A stretch of DNA of 44,212 nt from Butyribacter intestini (GTDB lineage: Bacteria > Bacillota > Clostridia > Lachnospirales > Lachnospiraceae): NCBI GenBank assembly GCA_001414325.1, contig LLKB01000007.1, positions 147,120 through 191,331 on the forward strand, given 5' to 3'. Positions 8,473 to 14,980 of this stretch are shown here, piece after piece; positions within the stretch are counted from its first letter, which is position 1, and each line of letters starts with the position of its first letter. The notes below the pieces were generated by a model that was not told the origin of the DNA, made no database searches, and saw nothing but the letters and a program-made list of their open reading frames with translations. The position numbers and the translations under genes are program-made.

Positions 8473-8907
8473 ATGAAAAAGTTATTGGTTATAACATTAT
8501 GTATTATTACATTAGTGTTTTCAGCGTGTTCGGGAAATAATGAGAAATTTGAAGCAAAATTATCAGAACAAAAGGAAGTTTCCAAAGTAAAACTGACGGA
8601 ACTTACTGACTTTAAGTGGGACTATGCTTATTTTATTTCGCCATATGTAAGTAAAGAGGAAATTGAAAAAATAATTTCAATAAAATCGGATGAAATTCAA
8701 GATAATAATAATAATGATAGTACGATATATGTGGTGTTTACAGAAAAAAATAAAGTTGTATATCAGTTATTTGGTGATGCTCAAAATCTGGGATTTTCAT
8801 TTGATTTGGGAAAGTATAAAAAGTTTAAACGGATAACTTGCGATAATTGTGATTTTTCAGTGCAGAATAAGGATGGAGAAAATATTTATAAATTGATAGA
8901 AAAATAA
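8473..8907 (+). CDS. Small lipoprotein of unknown function
   Basis: 144 residues. The start at 8473 is chosen because AGGAG lies just upstream; an earlier ATG at 8455 lacks a site. The first 20 residues are a lipoprotein signal (MKKLLVITLCIITLVFSAC) with Cys20 as lipidation site. The mature region is polar, with an N-repeat (QDNNNNDS), and matches no family I recognise. It is the last gene of the cassette; the second leader repeat begins six bases before its stop codon. Confidence 0.65.
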   Translation: MKKLLVITLCIITLVFSACSGNNEKFEAKLSEQKEVSKVKLTELTDFKWDYAYFISPYVSKEEIEKIISIKSDEIQDNNNNDSTIYVVFTEKNKVVYQLFGDAQNLGFSFDLGKYKKFKRITCDNCDFSVQNKDGENIYKLIEK

Positions 8908-9029
8908 AGTTTACAGAACAGGTAATTGTGCCAGAAAGTGCAGTTGCCTGTTTTGGAAGGATTTTATAGTAAATTAAGTATTTTGCAACAATTTGCAATA
9001 ATTTCTTTCTTATAAGATGAAGCATACAA
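8901..9029 (+). repeat. Leader repeat, copy B
   Basis: Second copy of the ~128-bp leader at 3751-3878. It begins inside the lipoprotein stop region and has no LytTR boxes upstream. AACAGG (8916-8921) can pair with CCTGTT downstream, giving a better hairpin than copy A. The two copies bracket 5.15 kb in direct orientation. Confidence 0.75.
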
Positions 9030-9209
9030 TAAGAAAGTGATTATCAGTGTAAAATGTTACAAAAACAATGTAAATTTTTACAAGTAAGCCGAAATATTGA
9101 AAAAATATGTTAATATATTTCAAGGTTCTAAAGTAAATCAAGCATAAAAACAGGCTTTTTACTTATACGAACCCATTTCTTACAAAAATCTTACAATATA
9201 TTAAAATTG

Positions 9210-9238
9210 TTGCAAAAATGTTAAATGCATAGTATAAT
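9210..9238 (+). promoter_or_regulatory. Sigma-A promoter for the 49-residue ORF
   Basis: TTGCAA (9210-9215) and TATAAT (9233-9238) with a 17-base spacer. It lies 92 bases upstream of the small gene at 9330. The rest of 9037-9329 shows no other feature. Confidence 0.6.
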
Positions 9239-9329
9239 GATATTGTGAGTATAACTGATGACAGTTTTTCAGCCATGCTTACAAAGACAAACGTATAAAG
9301 GGAAAAACGAAATGGGAGGTACATATTTT

Positions 9330-9479
9330 ATGGAAAAAACAATGTTACGCAGAGTTATGGTAGGTCTTACAATTCTAGTGATTGCTCTTGGAGTTGCCAA
9401 TGTTGTCAGGGCAAATGTTTCATCAAAAGGAAGCTGTTCATTTAAAAGCAGTGTTTCGGCTGCCGAGATTTCAGAGTAA
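9330..9479 (+). CDS. Small exported or membrane peptide
   Basis: 49 residues from the ATG at 9330, which has GGGAGG ten bases upstream. The N-terminus is basic (MEKTMLRR), followed by a hydrophobic stretch VMVGLTILVIALGVANVV and a Ser-rich tail with one Cys (SSKGSCSFKSSVSA). It looks like a signal-anchored or secreted small peptide with its own promoter. No family is recognised. Its position next to the LytTR locus makes it a possible signalling peptide, but it is separated from the kinase by 5.7 kb and has no processing partner nearby. Confidence 0.5.
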   Translation: MEKTMLRRVMVGLTILVIALGVANVVRANVSSKGSCSFKSSVSAAEISE

Positions 9480-9608
9480 GTTTTGCAACGAAAAATATGC
9501 CTGTTGAGTGAAAAAAGATGATTTTATAGCTGATAGAGGCATTGCAAGTGTGAATGGCAGCAAGGTTGAGTTGCGTTACCGTGATTGTGCGTATGGGAAA
9601 GAGGAAAC

Positions 9609-10319
9609 ATGAAAAGATATTTTAGTATTATAGCAATTATGGCACTTGTGGTATGTATGTTTGCAGGATGTGGTTCTAAAAAGAGTAACACATCATCAAA
9701 TGCAAATTCAGGTACATCATCTTCAGAGAGTGCAAAGCAGGAGGAAACAGCAGTTCCTGAGAGCACAGAAAGTACAGATGCAGGCTCGGATATTTCTTCG
9801 TCAGATGATACAAAGCAGCTTTCAGGCAAGCATCATGTTGTTATAAAAGTTAAGAAATATGGAAATATTAAAGTTGAACTTGATGCAGATACAGCACCTA
9901 TATCGGTTACGAACTTTATAAACCTTGCTAAGAAAGGTTTTTATGATGGTCTTACATTTCACCGTATCATAGATGGATTTATGATTCAGGGTGGCGATCC
10001 GAGCGGAGATGGAACAGGCGGTTCTGATGAAACTATTAAAGGTGAGTTTAGTGATAATGGTGTTGAGAATAATATATCCCATGTGAGAGGAACTATCTCT
10101 ATGGCACGCTCATCTGAAAATGACAGTGCAAGCTCACAGTTCTTTATCGTACAGTCAGACAGCACATATCTTGACGGTCAGTATGCCGGATTTGGAAAAG
10201 TTACAAGTGGGATGGATATAGTGGACAAGATATGCAAGGATACTCCGGTCACAGATTCAAACGGCACGGTTGAAAAGGAAAATCAGCCTGTTATTGAAAA
10301 GATTACGGTTAAGGACTGA
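9609..10319 (+). CDS. Lipoprotein peptidyl-prolyl cis-trans isomerase (cyclophilin)
   Basis: 236 residues from the ATG at 9609, which follows AGAGGAAAC. The lipoprotein signal ends at VCMFAGC. A Ser/Glu-rich linker of about 50 residues leads to a full cyclophilin domain. Diagnostic stretches are FYDGLTFHRIIDGFMIQGGD with the catalytic Arg in FHR, ISMARSSENDSASSQFFI, and YLDGQYAGFGKV. It should catalyse proline isomerisation during folding of exported proteins outside the membrane. It is transcribed alone; the region after it holds no clear terminator. Confidence 0.92.
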   Translation: MKRYFSIIAIMALVVCMFAGCGSKKSNTSSNANSGTSSSESAKQEETAVPESTESTDAGSDISSSDDTKQLSGKHHVVIKVKKYGNIKVELDADTAPISVTNFINLAKKGFYDGLTFHRIIDGFMIQGGDPSGDGTGGSDETIKGEFSDNGVENNISHVRGTISMARSSENDSASSQFFIVQSDSTYLDGQYAGFGKVTSGMDIVDKICKDTPVTDSNGTVEKENQPVIEKITVKD

Positions 10320-10439
10320 TGCTTAAAATAAGGCATATTTATACATATTGTATTGTAGGTATGATGCAGGAGCAGATAGCAATGCAGCAAATTGCAGTAT
10401 CAGTTGCCTGTCACACAGTAAATAAGTAATGATGTTAAG

Positions 10440-10469
10440 TTGCCGGGGGCATTTATATGTACCCGGCAA
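10440..10469 (+). other. Perfect 8-bp hairpin upstream of the TTG-start gene pair
   Basis: TTGCCGGG and CCCGGCAA pair perfectly across a 14-base loop. No U-tract follows, so it is more likely a leader or RNA-stability element than an intrinsic terminator. Confidence 0.45.
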
Positions 10470-10542
10470 TAAATATATTAACACTATCAGGGAAGCGGAA
10501 GAGTGTATCGTGAATATCTGTTTGGTGAAAGGGGGAGATTGC

Positions 10543-10809
10543 TTGTTTAAAAGACCTGTAAATGGGAAAAAAGCGACAACGATTCCCTTAAAAAAAGCTG
10601 TTGTGTTTGAAAAAGATATATACAGAAAACCGGATATGATAGGAGTTTCAAAAGTTTCGTTGAAAAGCAGCACAAAAAATGCTAAAATAAAAACAGCGAG
10701 CGTTTTTGGTGTAGATATAAAGCCGGAGCGTATCGAGAGTGTAAAAGATGATATTACTTTAGACAGACTGTTTGAAATACAGGGGGAGAAAATTGATAAG
10801 CGGAGTTGA
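10543..10809 (+). CDS. Hypothetical protein upstream of a lytic transglycosylase
   Basis: 88 residues from a TTG start at 10543. That codon is chosen because GGGGGAG ends 6 bases upstream; an open frame extends back to 10429 without a ribosome site. The product is basic and polar with no signal peptide or membrane helix, and I do not recognise it. Its stop lies 17 bases inside the transglycosylase gene, which uses the same kind of start (GGGGGAG then TTG), so the pair are coupled. A partner role for the transglycosylase is inferred from that coupling only. Confidence 0.5.
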   Translation: MFKRPVNGKKATTIPLKKAVVFEKDIYRKPDMIGVSKVSLKSSTKNAKIKTASVFGVDIKPERIESVKDDITLDRLFEIQGEKIDKRS

Positions 10810-11536
10810 AGGATTAAAGATTAAACCATTGACGACCTTTAAAAATGATGGAGTTAAGCGTCACAGTGGGATTGAGAGTTTTAGCACTGTACTTAAGTCA
10901 AGCGAAAAGAAAGCTGATGCGTCTGACAAAGTACAGGAAAATAGTGATAAGACAGATACGGAGTCATCGTCAAAAAATAGTGCCACGCAGGGTACGGACA
11001 CGGCTTCGGGCAATAAGATATTATACACAAATGCTACGACCGGTGAGACATATACATATACGGATGTGGCAGATGATGACAATACAAAAACATCATCGAC
11101 AAGTAAGAGTTCAAATACTACAACCGTTGACTCGATGAAAAAGACAAAGTATGATGCCATATTTAAAAAGGCTGCAAAAAAGTACGGAGTGTCGGAGAGT
11201 CTGCTTAAAGCGGTTGCGAAAGCCGAGTCTGATTTTAATCCAAATGATGTATCAAGTGCTGGGGCAGTAGGCGTTATGCAGCTTATGCCATCAACGGCTA
11301 AAGAACTTGGAGTCAAAAATCCTTACGATGCCGAGCAGAATATAATGGGAGGGGCAAAGCTTATAGCAGCCCATTTGAAGAAATTTAACGGAAATGTCAG
11401 GTATGCACTGGCTGCATACAATGCGGGAAGCGGTGCAGTTAAGAGGTACGGCGGAGTTCCCTCATATTGTAAGACATATGTAAACCGTGTACTGAGTTAT
11501 AAAAAAGCATATGAAACAGCAAATGCAGTAGGTTGA
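10793..11536 (+). CDS. Lytic transglycosylase (SLT domain)
   Basis: 247 residues from a TTG at 10793 that follows GGGGGAG; the frame opens at 10772 but has no site there. Residues ~30-115 are a Ser/Thr/Asp-rich linker. Residues ~118-245 are an SLT-type fold with catalytic Glu145 in AKAESDFNP, then GAVGVMQLMPSTA and YALAAYNAGSGAV, the family signatures. It cleaves the glycan strand of peptidoglycan with formation of 1,6-anhydro sugars. No signal peptide is visible, which is odd for a wall enzyme. Export by a secretion or flagellar system, or a wrong start, are possible. Confidence 0.88.
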   Translation: MISGVEGLKIKPLTTFKNDGVKRHSGIESFSTVLKSSEKKADASDKVQENSDKTDTESSSKNSATQGTDTASGNKILYTNATTGETYTYTDVADDDNTKTSSTSKSSNTTTVDSMKKTKYDAIFKKAAKKYGVSESLLKAVAKAESDFNPNDVSSAGAVGVMQLMPSTAKELGVKNPYDAEQNIMGGAKLIAAHLKKFNGNVRYALAAYNAGSGAVKRYGGVPSYCKTYVNRVLSYKKAYETANAVG

Positions 11537-11558
11537 TTGAAAACCTGCTGCATTTTTT
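11522..11558 (+). terminator. Intrinsic terminator after the transglycosylase gene
   Basis: ATGCAGTAGGTT pairs with AACCTGCTGCAT around a short loop and is followed by TTTTT. The stem overlaps the end of the coding sequence. Confidence 0.8.
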
Positions 11559-11658
11559 GTGATGATAATTCCAAAAACCGGATGCTTTGCATCTGCCGTG
11601 TTTTGTGTCTGATAATTTATGATATATTATTTTGCGGATGGTCACTATATTATATATA

Positions 11659-13164
11659 TCAGTAATTTATCCTAAGTCCTTTCGGATAGTGATTTTTTAT
11701 CGTTCCGTTTGTAATCTTGCCCCATCCGAGAGAAAGACCATTGTAACATACAAGGATAAAACCCTTAGAAGTGGAAAGTCTCTCATCGGAAGTTTGTAAA
11801 ACATCACCATGCAGATATTTTTCGGCTTCTTCTAATGAACATTCGTAATACTGTTTTACATCGTCTGGTTTAAGATATTTTGCAAATGCGTGTGCAGGCT
11901 CGAAGCGGTTCTTTTTCTTGGTTGCAATATGAAGTCCTGCTCTTACGAGTTTTATGCCTTTAAGTTCCGGCATCTGTTCCGGCACCATATAAAGTTCATC
12001 GCCGAAATATTCATAGCGTTTGTCCTCATAATCATTTGTTTCAGAAACAAATTCCGAGATAAAATCAATAAATTGTTTTCGCTCACTTTTAGAAAGGATA
12101 TTTTTTCCGGAAGATTTCTTTTTCTTCTTCTGAATCGGAGGCTCTCCATCCTGTTTCTTTAATCTTACGGCAAAATGTCCCTCACCCCTGACTTTGTGCG
12201 GCCATAATCTTAGCGAACCGTGTATTGACTGTATCTCGTTGTCAGAAAGCGGCTTCATTTCGTCAGATATAAAATCGGGATTTCCGTCAGAAATATCAAG
12301 ACTGAGTATGTCGTGATAATCTTCGACATGAAAATCAGGATATGTGCGTAAAAACCAAAGAAGAATTTCTTCGTCCTCAGCAGGTGCAAAAGTACAGGTG
12401 GAATATACCAGAACTCCTCCGGGTTTAAGCATTTTCTCTGCTTCTGCAAGTATTGACTTTTGCCTTTCAGCACATAAAGTGACATTTTCAGGAGTCCATT
12501 CTTTTATTGCCGTTTCGTCTTTTCTAAACATTCCTTCACCTGAGCATGGAGCATCAACCACAATCTTATCAAAAAAGCATGGAAAGAATTTTGCCATGTT
12601 TTCAGGTGTCTCATTGCATACAACAGCATTTGGTACACCGAGTCTTTCGATATTCTGCGAAAGGATTTTAGCACGCTGTGGGAAAATCTCGTTTGAGACG
12701 AGAAGCCCTTTATTGCCCAGCATACCGGCAATCTGTGTCGATTTACCGCCCGGTGCGGCACAGAGGTCACAAACTTTTGGAGGGGTGCCTTCTGTAAAAA
12801 TAGTTGCATTATCATCTGGTGTGTTTTTATTATCATTATTAAGAAATGTCTGCCTGACATTAAGTGCCTTAGGCTCTGCGAGAAGTGCGGCAACAGCCAT
12901 TGCACTTGGTTCCTGTATATAGTAAGCACCGGCTTCATGCAGTGCGTGTCTGCCGGGTTTTTCCTCAGGAACAGCATAAAACCCTTCTTTAGCCCAGGGA
13001 ACAGGACTTAAAAAGAAGGGTAATGTTTCCTGAGACTCTATCTTTAACGGATTTATGCGAAGTCCGTAGGATTTGTCATCTGAATAGCTCTCAATAAATG
13101 CTTTAAAATCCTCCGGTTCAAGCAGCAATTTCATTCGTCTGGTAAATTCTTCAGGTAAATTCAT
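11659..13164 (-). CDS. rsmF: 16S rRNA m5C methyltransferase, RsmF/NOL1-NOP2-Sun type
   Basis: 501 residues. The SAM-binding motif I CDLCAAPGGKSTQIAGML lies at 132-149, DAPCSGEGMFRKD with Cys207 and YSTCTF with catalytic Cys257 follow. These two cysteines are the methylation mechanism of the NSUN family, which makes 5-methylcytidine with SAM. The C-terminal ~150 residues (after a KKKKKSSGK linker) are the RsmF-type RNA-binding extension. A 25-residue Asn/Asp-rich insertion at about 103-128 just before motif I is unusual. The start follows GGAG. The neighbour upstream on the same strand is the DUF4867-like gene. Confidence 0.88.
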   Translation of the reverse strand: MNLPEEFTRRMKLLLEPEDFKAFIESYSDDKSYGLRINPLKIESQETLPFFLSPVPWAKEGFYAVPEEKPGRHALHEAGAYYIQEPSAMAVAALLAEPKALNVRQTFLNNDNKNTPDDNATIFTEGTPPKVCDLCAAPGGKSTQIAGMLGNKGLLVSNEIFPQRAKILSQNIERLGVPNAVVCNETPENMAKFFPCFFDKIVVDAPCSGEGMFRKDETAIKEWTPENVTLCAERQKSILAEAEKMLKPGGVLVYSTCTFAPAEDEEILLWFLRTYPDFHVEDYHDILSLDISDGNPDFISDEMKPLSDNEIQSIHGSLRLWPHKVRGEGHFAVRLKKQDGEPPIQKKKKKSSGKNILSKSERKQFIDFISEFVSETNDYEDKRYEYFGDELYMVPEQMPELKGIKLVRAGLHIATKKKNRFEPAHAFAKYLKPDDVKQYYECSLEEAEKYLHGDVLQTSDERLSTSKGFILVCYNGLSLGWGKITNGTIKNHYPKGLRINY

Positions 13165-13204
13165 ATGTAAATCTCCATTTGAAATTTATATCGTGATGCA
13201 GTAA

Positions 13205-13238
13205 GGATTGCGAAAATTGCACAGCAATGAAGCAATCC
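13205..13238. repeat. Imperfect palindrome (intergenic)
   Basis: GGATTGC (13205-13211) pairs with GCAATCC (13232-13238), and an inner TTGC pairs with GCAA across an ACA loop. It looks like a REP-type intergenic hairpin. Whether it recurs in the genome cannot be seen here. Confidence 0.5.
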
Positions 13239-13247
13239 GTGGTATTA

Positions 13248-13277
13248 GTTGGGGGTAAAGTACCTTTTGACCCCAAC
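13248..13277 (-). terminator. Hairpin downstream of the DUF4867-like gene
   Basis: GTTGGGG (13248-13254) pairs with CCCCAAC (13271-13277); inside, AAAG and CTTT pair across TAC. It is 20 bases after the stop at 13298 on the minus strand. No U-tract follows, so termination is uncertain. Confidence 0.4.
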
Positions 13278-13297
13278 ATCATCATATTAAATATAAG

Positions 13298-13936
13298 TTA
13301 AATCAAGTCAGCAATATCAATGTTTTCTCCGGTGATGCCGACATGAGCACCGGCTTTAGCTTCTGCCGTATCCTTATGTGCGATAAGCCATTTGTTTTTT
13401 GCCCAAAGGTAAGCATCTTCGGAATTTGCTTTTGTGATATTTGGCATATCAAAGTTAGTTTCTCTTGGGAGTACAATGGCAACCCTGAATCCCTCACCTT
13501 TTTTTGCACTGCAAGGTGCGTAGTGAAGCGTTGTTGAGTAAACTTCAACGGCAGTTCCTTTAGGACATAAGAAAGCCTCTGTCTTGCTTGAATCGATTAT
13601 TCCGTTTTCAACATCCTGAAGCTTGGCAACGAGGAGAATTGCATCATCAGCGGCGATATTTATCTCGTTGTCTCTGTGATACTCAAAACAGTTTAATTTT
13701 GTGTTTGTACCATTGCAATAGCCGATTTCAATAGGCATACCACCGTAGCAGTTGTCACGGAGCTGTGCAAAAGCAGGTGTATCTTCAAGTGCTTCACAGG
13801 TAGGCTCATAGATTACTCCGTCAGCAGGTTTTTCAGTTTCGCTCTCAAGTCTTTCTAAAAGAAGTTTGTAATCGTAACCGTCTACGATTCGTCCATAAGG
13901 CTTAAAAGCATCATCTTTAACCGATTGAATTTTCAT
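13298..13936 (-). CDS. DUF4867-like cupin-type protein
   Basis: 212 residues, start supported by AGGAGG before the ATG at 13936. The sequence (KDDAFKPYGRIVDGYDY ... GYCNGTNTKLNCFEYHRDNE ... TTLHYAPCSAKKGEGFRVAI) matches my recollection of DUF4867, a Firmicute family related to ureidoglycolate-lyase-like cupins. FEYHRDNEIN and LHYAPC are candidate metal- or substrate-binding strands. The function is not established. It has its own promoter (14011-14039) and a small AGATGT/ACATCT hairpin in its leader, and is followed by two palindromes before rsmF. Confidence 0.7.
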   Translation of the reverse strand: MKIQSVKDDAFKPYGRIVDGYDYKLLLERLESETEKPADGVIYEPTCEALEDTPAFAQLRDNCYGGMPIEIGYCNGTNTKLNCFEYHRDNEINIAADDAILLVAKLQDVENGIIDSSKTEAFLCPKGTAVEVYSTTLHYAPCSAKKGEGFRVAIVLPRETNFDMPNITKANSEDAYLWAKNKWLIAHKDTAEAKAGAHVGITGENIDIADLI

Positions 13937-14010
13937 GATGTATTATCCTCCTAAAATATAATTGTTTTTTTGTCTTTTATAAAGATGTGAAACATCTGGA
14001 TTTCAGAGTT

Positions 14011-14039
14011 ATTATAGCACACAGGATATATCATGTCAC
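14011..14039 (-). promoter_or_regulatory. Sigma-A promoter for the DUF4867-like gene
   Basis: On the minus strand GTGACA (14034-14039), 17 bases, then TATAAT (14011-14016) preceded by TGC, an extended -10. It lies 75 bases from the start codon. Confidence 0.65.
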
Positions 14040-14103
14040 TTTAAAAATACGAACTGCTATACTTGTTTTATAAGAGTTTTCAAGGTATAATCAAATTGAG
14101 ATT

Positions 14104-14132
14104 TTGTTGTTTTGGTAAATATATTATAAAAT
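14104..14132 (+). promoter_or_regulatory. Probable promoter of the nitrilase-TPR-ppaC operon
   Basis: TTGTTG (14104-14109), 17 bases, TAAAAT (14127-14132), 52 bases before the nitrilase ATG. The match is moderate. Confidence 0.4.
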
Positions 14133-14184
14133 ATATAGGTATAGCATCAGGGTGTTTGACAGATAAAAACGGGAGGAATGTCTT

Positions 14185-14979
14185 ATGAGAGTTGCACTTG
14201 CACAGACAGATATGGTATGGGAAGATAAAAAAGCATCTATACAAAAGGCAGAAAAGATGGTAAGCGAAGCTGCAAAATCAAAGACAGATATCATAATTTT
14301 TCCTGAAATGAGTTTCACCGGATTTTCTATGAATCTTGAGAAAATAGGAGAAAAGAGAGATTGTTCAGAGACGGTTTCATGTATGAGCACTTTGTCAAAA
14401 AAATACAATATTGCCATAGGTTTTGGATGGGCATCACTTCCTGACAAAAAAGGCGGAAAAGGGAAAAATATATTTTCGGTTACGGACAGAGAGGGAAAAT
14501 TAATCGCAGAATATGAAAAGATACACCCGTTTACATATGGTGGCGAAAGTCGGGTATATGAGGGCGGTGAAAAATTAGTTTCTTTCTCGTTTAAAGGGCA
14601 TAATATAAGCTTGTTTGTATGCTATGACCTGAGATTTCCGGAAGTATTTCAGGCGGCAGCAAAAAAGTCTGATGTGATGTTTGTAATCGCACAGTGGCCG
14701 GAGACAAGGAGTATTCATTGGCAGACTCTTCTCAGGGCAAGGGCAATAGAGACGCAGTCATATATTGTAGGGGTCAACAGCTTTGGTGTCAGGGACGGAC
14801 TTGGCTACAGCGGTGACAGCATGGCTATAGATTCTATCGGAAATATTCTTGGACAACTGTCAGGCAGAGAGGGTATGCTTATATGTGATATTGATGACAG
14901 AGCGTGGGAACTCAGAAATAAATTTGCGATAGGTAAGGACCGAAGAGAGAATCTTTATTACAGGTTATTGGAGGAGTAA
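14185..14979 (+). CDS. Carbon-nitrogen hydrolase (nitrilase/omega-amidase type)
   Basis: 264 residues. The start follows GGGAGGAATGTCTT. The catalytic triad is visible as Glu41 in FPEMSFTGF, Lys112 in YEKIHPFTYGGE and Cys146 in FVCYDLRFPEV. The pattern and length resemble the omega-amidase (YafV/Nit2) branch, which hydrolyses alpha-ketoglutaramate and similar amides, but the exact substrate cannot be read from sequence. The stop codon is one base from the next ATG, and the AGGAG needed by that gene lies within this gene's last codons. It is therefore the first gene of an operon with the TPR protein and probably the pyrophosphatase. Confidence 0.88.
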   Translation: MRVALAQTDMVWEDKKASIQKAEKMVSEAAKSKTDIIIFPEMSFTGFSMNLEKIGEKRDCSETVSCMSTLSKKYNIAIGFGWASLPDKKGGKGKNIFSVTDREGKLIAEYEKIHPFTYGGESRVYEGGEKLVSFSFKGHNISLFVCYDLRFPEVFQAAAKKSDVMFVIAQWPETRSIHWQTLLRARAIETQSYIVGVNSFGVRDGLGYSGDSMAIDSIGNILGQLSGREGMLICDIDDRAWELRNKFAIGKDRRENLYYRLLEE

Positions 14980-14980
14980 G

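Noticed and set aside
2283-9480. An agr-type quorum-sensing system (agrB/agrD) for the AgrC-like kinase.
   Set aside because: No AgrB-like membrane endopeptidase and no AgrD-type precursor are present; the small peptide at 9330 is only a weak candidate.
12344-12922. A 192-codon plus-strand frame opposite rsmF.
   Set aside because: Antisense to conserved methyltransferase motifs; no ribosome site and no recognisable domain.
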